Shown: positions 18,443 to 26,747 of the stretch, piece by piece
How the letters are laid out: every line of letters starts with the position of its first letter
Position numbering within the stretch: the stretch's first letter is position 1
Assembly (NCBI RefSeq): GCF_021165935.1
Contig: NZ_CP088953.1
Location: 310,001-374,000 of the forward strand
DNA length: 64,000 nucleotides
Source: Microbulbifer elongatus
Lineage (GTDB): Bacteria > Pseudomonadota > Gammaproteobacteria > Pseudomonadales > Cellvibrionaceae
Reading direction: 5' to 3'
Notes under the pieces: generated by a model
What the model saw: only the letters and a program-made list of their open reading frames with translations
Told to the model about the DNA's origin: nothing
The model's database searches: none
Program-made: the position numbers and the translations under genes

Positions 18443-20749
18443 ATGAAGAAGTCAGCTTTCAAAGCCGCTGCGCTATTTGCGCTGGTACCTTTTCTCTCCA
18501 GTTGCGGCGATCAAACTGATTCGACTGCAACACAAAAGCCCTTATTGAAAGAACCGGTGGAATACGTCTGGCCATGGCTAGATTCCGCCAATTCTCGCTG
18601 GTTTTACTTTAACTCGGCAACCCGTCCATTTGGGCTAGTCAACTTGAGCCCGGATACAGAGCTGGAGGGCACTTGGGGAAGTGGGTACCGCTACAATACC
18701 CTCGAAGTGAAAGGGTTCAACCATGTACATGCATGGCAGCTTTCCGGCTTGTCAGTAATGCCCGTATCATCCCGGAAACCGCTTGAAGTACTTAAGGATG
18801 ATTATTTTAGTCCTTTCAGTCACCAGGATGAAATTGTTGCTGCCGGCTACCACAAGTTATCTCTGCAACGCTTCAATATAGATGTCGAGCTGACCTCCAC
18901 CACTCGCGTCGGCTTTCATCGCTATCAGTATGGTGACAACGAGCAACGTCAAGTTTTGTTGGATTTGCAGGGGAATTTTGGCCCGTCTGCTTTGAGGAAA
19001 GGATCCTTTTCTCAGGTGGATGCGAATACTTTTCAAGGGCATGTGATCAACGAACCGACCGTTCGACGACCACGGCCAACCCCTGTGTTCTTCCATATCG
19101 AATTAGATACACCTGTCAGCGGCATTGAGGAGTCTGGTGGCGAAATATTGTTGACCCTTGAAGAGGGCGCAAAGCCTGTCCTCATGAAAGTCGGCATTTC
19201 TTATGTAGATGAAGCCGGCGCAAAAAACAACGTGCAGGCGGAATTACCTCATTGGGACTTCGATAGAACAGCGGCGGAGTCCAGACAGGAGTGGAATAGT
19301 TGGCTGTCAAAAATTTCGGTAACTGGTGGCAGCGAACAAGACAAAATACGGTTTTACACAGATCTGTTTCACGCCTTACAGGGCCGCAGAATTGTATCTG
19401 ATGTAGATGGACGCTACTCCGATCAGACTTCAGAGCAACGTAAGATTAAGCAGATTCCCTTGGATGAATCTGGCACACCCAAGTTCACCCATCATAATTC
19501 GGATTCATTCTGGGGCGCGCAGTGGACCATCCAGACTCTCTGGCCTCTCGCCTACCCGAAAGTGGCCTCGAATTTCGTTAACTCTATGCTACTCATGTAC
19601 CAGGATGGCGGCTACATTCCTCGAGGACCATCTGGCGGCAATTATACCCATGTGATGACAGGTGCCTCGTCTACGCCCTTTATCGTTAGTGCGTATATGA
19701 AGGGGATTCGAGATTTTGATATTGAGCTGGCTTATGAGGGGCTCAAGAAAAACCACCTCCCGGGTGGCACCATGGGGCGCGCCGGTTACGAGCATTACAG
19801 CGCATACTCTGGCGGTCTCGAGTACTACATTAATGACGGCTACGTGCCCTATCCGCTACCCAAAAAGAATGAGGCCTTTCATCAGGACGGTGCAGGTCAA
19901 ACTCTGGAGTACGCGTTTCAGGACTGGACACTTGCTCAACTAGCGTTGGAACTCGGCAAAGCTGATGATGCGGACTATTTTGGCAAGCGCAGTAAGAACT
20001 ACATCAATCTCTTCGATGTTGAGACCGGGTTTATCCGCCCACGTGATACAAGCGGGAACTGGCTGACTGACTTTGACCCCTACGACTACCGGATTGGTTT
20101 CGTTGAGTCCAATTCCTCGCAAATGACCTGGTTCGTACCCCATGATTATTCCGGGCTGAGTGAGTTGATGGGAGGAAAGGAACAAGCTGCACTGAAGCTT
20201 AACCAAGCCTTTGAAACAGCATCCCAATCTGGCTTTACCTCAGGATCATCACATGATGAGGAAGGCCTCGCTCAAAATAGACGGGTTCCGATTAATTATG
20301 GAAATCAACCATCCATTCAGACTGCATTTGTTTTTAACGAACTAGGAAAGCCCCACCTCACTCAGCACTGGTCTCGTGAAGTTATTAAAGCTGTGTATTC
20401 CGATGTTTCCGAGAAGCAAGGTTTTAACGGTGACGAGGATCAGGGCCTGATGGGTTCTCTGTCGGTATTGATGAAAATTGGTTTATTCCAGCTTGATGGA
20501 GGGACAGGAAAAGATGCCATTTATCAGATAGGGAGCCCTATTTTTGACACGATCGAAATTAGCCTTGACGACCACTACTATCCTGGAAAGACCTTCACAA
20601 TCGAGACAAAAAATAATTCTGACAGAAATCGGTACGTTCAATCGATCACACTTAACGGCGAACCTCTTGACCGTTTTTACCTGACACATGATGAAATCGT
20701 TTCCGGCGGGCTACTGCTTCTGGAGATGGGCGAAACACCCAACATTTGA
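18443..20749 (+). CDS. Glycoside hydrolase family 92-like lipoprotein (alpha-mannosidase family)
   Basis: A protein of about 768 residues. The ATG at 18443 is chosen because GGAAG lies 8 bp upstream; a TTG just before it is less likely. The signal ends in lipobox LSSC (Cys about residue 20). GH92 features are visible: the N-terminal beta-sandwich motif RPFGLVNLSPDTE...GSGYRYN...GFNHVHAWQLSG, and the (alpha/alpha)6 part with FWGAQWTIQTLWPLAYP, YQDGGYIPRGPSGGNYTHVMTG, GAGQTLEYAFQDWTLAQLALELGKADDADYF, GFIRPRD, TWFVPHDYSGLSELMGG, INYGNQPSIQTAFVFNELG and GDEDQGLMGSLSVLMKIGLFQLDGG. Characterised GH92 enzymes are calcium-dependent exo-alpha-mannosidases that need the paired acidic residues. This copy is somewhat divergent, so linkage is uncertain. 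The mannose isomerase downstream supports mannose as product. Confidence 0.87.
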   Translation: MKKSAFKAAALFALVPFLSSCGDQTDSTATQKPLLKEPVEYVWPWLDSANSRWFYFNSATRPFGLVNLSPDTELEGTWGSGYRYNTLEVKGFNHVHAWQLSGLSVMPVSSRKPLEVLKDDYFSPFSHQDEIVAAGYHKLSLQRFNIDVELTSTTRVGFHRYQYGDNEQRQVLLDLQGNFGPSALRKGSFSQVDANTFQGHVINEPTVRRPRPTPVFFHIELDTPVSGIEESGGEILLTLEEGAKPVLMKVGISYVDEAGAKNNVQAELPHWDFDRTAAESRQEWNSWLSKISVTGGSEQDKIRFYTDLFHALQGRRIVSDVDGRYSDQTSEQRKIKQIPLDESGTPKFTHHNSDSFWGAQWTIQTLWPLAYPKVASNFVNSMLLMYQDGGYIPRGPSGGNYTHVMTGASSTPFIVSAYMKGIRDFDIELAYEGLKKNHLPGGTMGRAGYEHYSAYSGGLEYYINDGYVPYPLPKKNEAFHQDGAGQTLEYAFQDWTLAQLALELGKADDADYFGKRSKNYINLFDVETGFIRPRDTSGNWLTDFDPYDYRIGFVESNSSQMTWFVPHDYSGLSELMGGKEQAALKLNQAFETASQSGFTSGSSHDEEGLAQNRRVPINYGNQPSIQTAFVFNELGKPHLTQHWSREVIKAVYSDVSEKQGFNGDEDQGLMGSLSVLMKIGLFQLDGGTGKDAIYQIGSPIFDTIEISLDDHYYPGKTFTIETKNNSDRNRYVQSITLNGEPLDRFYLTHDEIVSGGLLLLEMGETPNI

Positions 20750-20759
20750 GGATAATAAA

Positions 20760-22082
20760 ATGACAACACGGCGAAATTTTCTGAAAGGGTCAGGCGCTCT
20801 TTTAGCCACCTCAGCTTTAGCAATGAGTGCTTCAAGCTATTCACGCATTATCGGTGCGAATGATCGAGTCAACATTGCCCTCATGGGAGCCAGAAGTCGC
20901 GGCAAGGCCCTACTGGATGGTTTTCTTAACAGTCCGAATTGTGCGATTACACACATATGCGACGTAGACCGACACGTACTCGCCTCAACCAGCGAAATGC
21001 TGGTGGGTCGCGGGCAGGTAAAGCCCACCCTCGAAGAGGATGTGCGCAAGACACTGGAAGACAAGGACCTTGATGTACTTGCCATTGCTACACCCGATCA
21101 CTGGCATGCGCCAGCCTCAATTATGGCGATGCAAGCCGGCAAGCACGTCTATGTAGAGAAGCCCTGCGGTCACAACCCGGCCGAGGGGGAAATGCTTGTC
21201 GCGGCACAGAAAAAGTACAACAAGGTTGTCCAGATGGGTAACCAGCAGCGGTCGTCTAATGAAACCGCGGAACTGATCAACTTAGTTCATCAGGGCGGTC
21301 TCGGTGATATATACAAAGTCTATACGTGGTACGCGAACAACCGTAAGTCCATCGGCAGCGGTAAAGTGATAGCCCCGCAAGAGTGGCTTAATTGGGACCT
21401 CTGGCAGGGACCCGCACCGCGCCGGGACTACCATAGCAACTACGTGCACTACAACTGGCACTGGTTCTGGCATTGGGGCACTGGCGAAACCTGCAATAAT
21501 GCGGCGCACGAGCTGGATATCGCGCGCTGGGCACTACAAGCTGACTTCCCCGAGAAAGTCGCGGTCGATGCATCTCGTAATTTTTTCAAGGAAGATGACT
21601 GGCAGATGTACGACACCATGAACGCAGAGTTCACCTTTTCTGGCGACAAAAAAGTAATCTGGGAAGGACACTCCTGTAACAAAGTGCTTAAGTTTGGCCG
21701 CGGTCGCGGAATCCTGATCTATGGCACCAAGGGTTACGCGCTCCTTGATCGCGGTGGTTACGAGATATATGACCTCGACAATACGCTCCTGAAGCAGAGC
21801 AAGGTCGATCAGAGTAATGACTCCGCAGATTTGATGGGTGGCGGCATCCTCACTCGCCAACACGTTCGTAATTTCATGGATACATTGCGCGGCGATGCCG
21901 TTCTGCAAGCATCTCCCATCGACGAAGGTCATAAGAGCACCCTGATGTGTCATTTGGCCAACCTTTCCTATCGTGCCGATGAAACACTCATTTGCGACTC
22001 CAAAACCGGACGACCCACATCGAAAACGGCCATGCAGTACTGGGGTCGTGAGTACGCACCTGGATGGGAACCAAAGGTCTGA
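20760..22082 (+). CDS. Tat-exported Gfo/Idh/MocA family oxidoreductase (first copy)
   Basis: Starts at the ATG at 20760, preceded by GAGG at good spacing; the longer frame upstream overlaps the GH92 gene and is discarded. The N-terminus MTTRRNFLKGSGALLATSALAMSASS is a twin-arginine signal, so the protein is folded with cofactor before export. A Rossmann fold follows (VNIALMGARSRGKALLDGF). The family EKP motif is VYVEKPCGHNPAEGEML, with the HWHAPASIMAMQAGKH stretch before it. The domain after it contains NWHWFWHWGTGETCNNAAHELDIARW. Periplasmic members of this family next to DUF1080 proteins have been linked to C3 oxidation of glycosides (3-keto pathway); the assignment here is by context. It sits 10 bp after the GH92 gene. 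Confidence 0.9.
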   Translation: MTTRRNFLKGSGALLATSALAMSASSYSRIIGANDRVNIALMGARSRGKALLDGFLNSPNCAITHICDVDRHVLASTSEMLVGRGQVKPTLEEDVRKTLEDKDLDVLAIATPDHWHAPASIMAMQAGKHVYVEKPCGHNPAEGEMLVAAQKKYNKVVQMGNQQRSSNETAELINLVHQGGLGDIYKVYTWYANNRKSIGSGKVIAPQEWLNWDLWQGPAPRRDYHSNYVHYNWHWFWHWGTGETCNNAAHELDIARWALQADFPEKVAVDASRNFFKEDDWQMYDTMNAEFTFSGDKKVIWEGHSCNKVLKFGRGRGILIYGTKGYALLDRGGYEIYDLDNTLLKQSKVDQSNDSADLMGGGILTRQHVRNFMDTLRGDAVLQASPIDEGHKSTLMCHLANLSYRADETLICDSKTGRPTSKTAMQYWGREYAPGWEPKV

Positions 22083-22111
22083 GGCAACTGAAGTAACGAG
22101 AGATTCAGGTC

Positions 22112-22981
22112 ATGGTGTATCAAAGCTGTTTTCATTCCATGGGAACCCGATTGCAGATGCTGTTGGTGAATGTCGATCAGATGTTCGGCGAGCACCTTCA
22201 GGCTCTCGTCAGTCACCGGGTTCTCGAAATTGAACAAGCTATCAGTGTATACCTGCCTGACTCTCCCCTGACTCGCGCAAATGACATCCTGACGAGCCAG
22301 GACTCGGTAGAGATCGACGATGCAGAGCTGCTTCTTGCACTACGCACTGCACAGCAGGGTCTCGAGGCCACGAAAGGTTTTTACAACGCATCCTGTGGCG
22401 AGTTAGTTCGACGGGTAAAGGAGGGGCGTCCTCTCGACGGAATTTATGCTCCGTCATTCTCAGTGGAAGATGAAAACCGGCTTGTGTGTAGCCACGTAGG
22501 TTTGGGATTCGATTTCGGCGGTTTGGGTAAAGGAATTGCGTTGGACTCCGTAAGAGGCATTCTCGTTGCCGAAGGCATTGAGAATGCCTTGATCTCCTTT
22601 GGCGAGAGTTCAATATTGGGAATTGGCAGCCATCCCCATGGCGATCACTGGCCCATCGCGGTGCCTGATCCGACTGATACCTCAACGAGCCTCATTGACA
22701 TCAAGCTGCGCGATAGTGGACTCACGTTGTCTTCCACCCTTGGCAATGGATTGCAACACGGTGAAATCCGGCAGCACATTGTTAACCCGATCGCCGGCAA
22801 GGTCGTGCTAGATCCGATCACTACCGCAGTACACTGCGACTCCCTGGCCTGGGGAGAGATGCTGAGCACAGCATCGCTCGTTTCCGGCTTTTCCTTTTCT
22901 ACAGGTTTGATTCCCGAAACGGCAGGCCTGAAACATACGCATATTTTCAAACACTTCAGCAGGGATTTTTCAGATGTTTAA
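22112..22981 (+). CDS. ApbE-like FAD:protein FMN transferase
   Basis: A 289-residue protein of the ApbE family, which attaches FMN covalently to a Thr or Ser of target flavoproteins. Visible family features are FHSMGTRLQMLLVN at the N-terminus, LGFDFGGLGKGIALDSVRGILVAEGIENALISFGESSILGIG in the centre (the GGLGKG core), and the C-terminal HIVNPIAGKVVLDPITTAVHCDSLAWGEMLSTASLVSG, the usual HxxDP/metal region with substitutions. No signal peptide or lipobox is evident, whereas most ApbE proteins act in the periplasm. It overlaps the next gene by 8 bp, so the two are tightly coupled. No obvious FMN-acceptor protein lies in the window. Confidence 0.82.
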   Translation: MVYQSCFHSMGTRLQMLLVNVDQMFGEHLQALVSHRVLEIEQAISVYLPDSPLTRANDILTSQDSVEIDDAELLLALRTAQQGLEATKGFYNASCGELVRRVKEGRPLDGIYAPSFSVEDENRLVCSHVGLGFDFGGLGKGIALDSVRGILVAEGIENALISFGESSILGIGSHPHGDHWPIAVPDPTDTSTSLIDIKLRDSGLTLSSTLGNGLQHGEIRQHIVNPIAGKVVLDPITTAVHCDSLAWGEMLSTASLVSGFSFSTGLIPETAGLKHTHIFKHFSRDFSDV

Positions 22982-24296
22982 CCTGTTCGAAAACCAGGAA
23001 TTTCAGCGGCGACGCCGCGAGTTTTTACGCGACATATCCTTCCTCGCAGGATCGACGGCTCTCCTGTCCGCTGCACCCTGGGCGCAAGCGCTGTCCGCAG
23101 AGAATTTCTCAGAGATCAAAAAAAATGGGCGCGCACGGCTCGCCGTGATCGGCGTCGGCTCTAGAGGGCGCGCACTGTTGCTGAATCTTCAGGCTGTCGC
23201 ACACGCTGAAATTACGGCAGTGTGCGATAGCTACCAGCCGCATCTCGACCGTGCCCACGGGCTCACGCAGGGAAAAGCAGATTCCTATCTCGACTACCGG
23301 GAAATACTCGGCCGAAAAGATATTGATGGGGTAGTCATTGCTACACCACTACACCAGCATAAACACATCACTATCGACGCTCTGAACGCCGGTATGCACG
23401 TGTTTTGTGAAAAATCCATGGCGCGCACTCTGGAAGACTGCCGGGAAATGGTGATTGCACAGAAGGCTACTGGTCGCATCTTACAGATAGGCCACCAGCG
23501 CCTGTTTAATCCTATTTACCTTCACGCCATGGACAAGATACGCAAGGGCGAACTGGGTGAGGTACATCAAATGCGGGCCTTCTGGCACCGCAATGGCGAT
23601 TGGCGTCGTTCACTGCCAAATAATGATGCTTCTTTTGAAAAACGCTTCAACTGGCGCCTGTATAAGGAATCATCTGCCGGTTTGATGACTGAGCTCGCAA
23701 GCCACCAGATCCAGGTAGCCAATTGGCTTTTTGATGAAGTTCCGGCTCAGGTCATGGGCTCAGGGAGTATCTGTTTCTGGAAGGATGGTCGTGAAGTCTA
23801 CGACCACGTTGCGCTAATTTACGAGTACTCAAAAGGGCGCAAACTGATTTATGACAGCCTGATCAGCAATAAAAAATATGGTCTGGAAGAGCAGGTTATG
23901 GGACATCTTGGCACCATGGAGCTTGAGGTGAATCGCCAGTACAGCGAGAACCCAGCTACTTCCAAAAACGTTAAGCAGTTGGCTGCAGAGATAGAGCGAG
24001 GTGAATGTAAACCCATCCCTATTGGTGGCGCCACCTGGCAGCCTGAAACCGGAACTCAGGAAGTGGGCACACCCATCCTGACCGGAGAGTACGAGGATAC
24101 ATTGCTACAAATGGAAGCATTCGCTGCTGCGGTGCTGAAGAACGAAGCTTACCCGGGTGTACTACGCGAAGGGTATCACGCATCCATTGGCGCCCTGCTC
24201 GGAGAGAAGGCAATGGATACCGGCAAGCCCGTAAAATGGCATGAACGATACATAATGCCAAAAGAAGCGGAAATAGCGACGCTATCTTTGACCTAA
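22974..24296 (+). CDS. Tat-exported Gfo/Idh/MocA family oxidoreductase (second copy)
   Basis: A 440-residue protein whose start overlaps the end of the ApbE-like gene. Residues about 11-40 form a twin-arginine signal (RRRREFLRDISFLAGSTALLSAAPWAQA). The NAD-binding fold begins ARLAVIGVGSRGRALLLNL. The EKP motif region reads HVFCEKSMARTLEDC, with Ser replacing the usual Pro after EK. The C-terminal domain carries NWRLYKESSAGLMTELASHQIQVANWLF, a typical catalytic His context. It differs clearly from the first copy, so the pair probably performs different redox steps or works on different sugars. Inferred role: periplasmic glycoside oxidation or reduction upstream of the DUF1080 protein. Confidence 0.9.
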   Translation: MFNLFENQEFQRRRREFLRDISFLAGSTALLSAAPWAQALSAENFSEIKKNGRARLAVIGVGSRGRALLLNLQAVAHAEITAVCDSYQPHLDRAHGLTQGKADSYLDYREILGRKDIDGVVIATPLHQHKHITIDALNAGMHVFCEKSMARTLEDCREMVIAQKATGRILQIGHQRLFNPIYLHAMDKIRKGELGEVHQMRAFWHRNGDWRRSLPNNDASFEKRFNWRLYKESSAGLMTELASHQIQVANWLFDEVPAQVMGSGSICFWKDGREVYDHVALIYEYSKGRKLIYDSLISNKKYGLEEQVMGHLGTMELEVNRQYSENPATSKNVKQLAAEIERGECKPIPIGGATWQPETGTQEVGTPILTGEYEDTLLQMEAFAAAVLKNEAYPGVLREGYHASIGALLGEKAMDTGKPVKWHERYIMPKEAEIATLSLT

Positions 24297-24325
24297 AACA
24301 TTTTAATGTACGAGAGGAAATAATA

Positions 24326-25705
24326 ATGAAGAAATTCAATATGCTACTGGCACTCACGATGGGTGTTTCAATGCACGCTAGCGCTGCTCAATGGCAAACG
24401 CTGTTTAACGGAGAGACCCTCGAAGGCTGGAAACAGCTCGGCGGCAATGCGAAATACACCGTAGAGGACGGTGCCATTGTTGGAACCTCCGTTGCCAATT
24501 CACCAAATAGCTTCCTCGCAACGGAACAAAACTTTGGCAACTTTATTTTCGAGGCCGAAATCAAGATCGACAGCGGAATGAACTCTGGCATCCAGTTCAG
24601 AAGCCAGTCACTGGAAAGCTATCAGAATGGTCGCGTGCATGGGTACCAGGCCGAGATCGACACCAGTAGCCGAAAATGGAGCGGAGGGATTTACGAAGAA
24701 GGCCGCCGCGGATGGCTGTATAACCTGTCGCGCAACGAAAGGTGCCAGGAAGCGTTAAACCTGGACGGCTGGAATCACTATCGGATCGAAGCTCTGGACA
24801 ATCATATCCGCACTTGGGTCAACACCGTGCCCTGTGCCGACCTCCTGGATAACACGGAGGGGCACTCAGAGGGATTTATCGCCCTGCAAGTGCACAGCAT
24901 CAAGGACAAGTCCCTGGTTGGAACCCAGATCGCGATGCGCAATCCGCAGGTCCTCACCGAGGATCTGGTAAAAAACAGCTGGTACACGCCTTCCGATGTG
25001 CAACAAATCAATTACCAGCCAAATACGCTGTCTGCGAAAGAAATGCAGGAGGGCTGGAAGCTGCTCTGGGATGGCAAAACCACTCAGGGTTGGAAGAGCG
25101 CTCGGGCCGAGGGATTCCCCAAAAAAGGCTGGGGTATCGACAATGGTGAACTGATTGTTTACTCCTCCGGCGGCCAAGAATCCCGCAATGGTGGAGACAT
25201 TATCACTGAAGAAGAATTCTCCGAGTTTGAGCTTGAAGTCGACTTCAAGATTACCAAGGGTGCAAATTCCGGGATCAAGTACTTTGTCGACCCCGACCTA
25301 CTCAAGGGACAAGGTTCAGCAATTGGTCTGGAATTCCAGATTCTGCACGATGAAAAACATCCCGATGCCAAGAAGGGACATCAGGGCAACCGCACTATCG
25401 GTTCGCTCTACGACCTGATTCCAGCGTCCAATCTGAGTGAAGCCAATCGTACGACAAAGCGCGTCAACCCTGTAGGCAGCTGGAATCGTGCGCGAATTGT
25501 AGTGAAAGATGGAAACGTGGAGCACTGGCTCAACAACATTAAAGTCGTGGAATACCCGCGAGGCAGCCAGATTTTTCGCTCGCTGGTTCAAATGAGTAAG
25601 TACGCCAAATGGAAGAACTTCGGCGAGTGGGAAAAAGGCCCTATCCTGCTCCAGGATCATGGCGATGAAGTTCACTTCCGCTCAATTAAGATCCGGGCTA
25701 TTTGA
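24326..25705 (+). CDS. Secreted protein with two tandem DUF1080 (3-keto-disaccharide hydrolase) domains
   Basis: A 459-residue protein with a Sec signal (residues 1-20, ends SASAA) and a GAGGAAA ribosome site. Residues about 22-218 form a first jelly-roll domain (WQTLFNGETLEGWKQLGG, FEAEIKIDSGMNSGIQFRSQ, HGYQAEID). Residues about 236-459 form a second one (GWKLLWDGKTTQGWK, FELEVDFKITKGANSGIKYFVD, LEFQILHDEKHPD, WNRARIVVKDGNVEHWLNN). Both match the pattern of Pfam 3-keto-disaccharide hydrolase/DUF1080 proteins (laminin-G-like fold). Members elsewhere cleave glycosides after C3 oxidation. Two such domains with different loops in one chain suggest one catalytic and one binding domain, or two specificities (inference). 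It lies 29 bp after the oxidoreductase and is probably in the same operon. Confidence 0.88.
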   Translation: MKKFNMLLALTMGVSMHASAAQWQTLFNGETLEGWKQLGGNAKYTVEDGAIVGTSVANSPNSFLATEQNFGNFIFEAEIKIDSGMNSGIQFRSQSLESYQNGRVHGYQAEIDTSSRKWSGGIYEEGRRGWLYNLSRNERCQEALNLDGWNHYRIEALDNHIRTWVNTVPCADLLDNTEGHSEGFIALQVHSIKDKSLVGTQIAMRNPQVLTEDLVKNSWYTPSDVQQINYQPNTLSAKEMQEGWKLLWDGKTTQGWKSARAEGFPKKGWGIDNGELIVYSSGGQESRNGGDIITEEEFSEFELEVDFKITKGANSGIKYFVDPDLLKGQGSAIGLEFQILHDEKHPDAKKGHQGNRTIGSLYDLIPASNLSEANRTTKRVNPVGSWNRARIVVKDGNVEHWLNNIKVVEYPRGSQIFRSLVQMSKYAKWKNFGEWEKGPILLQDHGDEVHFRSIKIRAI

Positions 25706-25781
25706 TAACACTCTGGTCAAGGCCCGCTGCCTCAGAATGCATTGAGGCAGCGGACCGCCGCACCGCGCTGGAACCCCCTCG

Positions 25782-26747
25782 ATGACTATTCCCATTCTCT
25801 GCTTTGGCGAAGCACTGATCGACTTTCTCAACACGGGGAAGCAAAAAAACGGTGAACTCGCGCTCAATCAATTCACCCAGTTCCCCGGAGGTGCCCCTGC
25901 GAATGCGGCTGTCGCCATTGCCAAACTGGGAGGCGCGGCACGCTTTTCTGGATAGGTAGGAAGTGACACTTTCGGTGAGTTCCTTGTACAGGCGCTCGAG
26001 CAATATGGGGTAGATACGAGGCACACCTACCATCACACCACTGCTCCCACTGCACTGGCGTTCGTATTTCTCGATGAGCAAGGCGAGCGCAGTTTTCTAT
26101 TCCACCGGGACAATAGTGCGGATATGGTAATGGAGCCCTCTCAGGTTGAGGACAACTGGTTTACAGAGCAACCTATCCTGCACTTTTGCAGTAATACCCT
26201 GACGCATCCAGGCATTACTGAAACTACCCGTACAGTTTTACAGCGTGCGCGCGCAAGAAACTGCCTGATCAGTTTCGACGTGAATCTCAGGCACAATTTA
26301 TGGCCGTCAGGTAGCGCAGATAGGGACTTGATCAACCAGTTTGTGATGCAAAGCCAGCTGGTGAAGTTTTCAGTCGATGAGCTCCAGTATCTAAGTAACG
26401 GCGATAACGACGTCTATCTAAGACGCTGCATTGAGAATGGTGTGCGGGCGATTGTGGTAACGGATGGCGGCAACCCGATCAACCTTTATGCGGAAGGAGT
26501 TCACCGGGTAATCCAGGCACCAAATACCAATGTTGTCGACACCACTGGCGGCGGTGATGCCTTTATTGGTGCGGTACTCTTCGGGTTAAGCCGAAGTGAT
26601 CGGTCAGCCATTGGGAAGATCGATCATTTATCCGCGCTGGTGGCATTTGCCAGCCATTGTGGCTCTATCGCCGTATCCCGCCCTGGTGCCTTCCCGGCAT
26701 TTCCCTCGTTTGATGAAGTTGAGGCATTCTATTGTGGACTTCACTAG
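25782..26747 (+). pseudogene. PfkB-family fructokinase-like gene with one in-frame TAG
   Basis: From the ATG at 25782 the frame reads as a PfkB sugar kinase of 321 codons with a single internal stop, TAG at 25953-25955 (codon 58), in ARFSG-stop-VGSDTFGEFL. Relatives usually have Gln or Lys there (for example FVGQVG or FVGKVG), so one base change explains it. Before the stop are PILCFGEALIDFLNT and FPGGAPANAAVAIAKLGG; after it are the substrate region, ISFDVNLRHNLW and the ATP/anion-hole motif DTTGGGDAFIGAVLFGL (about residue 252). No frameshift is seen. Expected reaction: fructose to fructose 6-phosphate, which suits the mannose isomerase gene that overlaps its 3' end. It is either a young pseudogene or expressed by readthrough. 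Its own terminator codon is also TAG. Confidence 0.85.
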
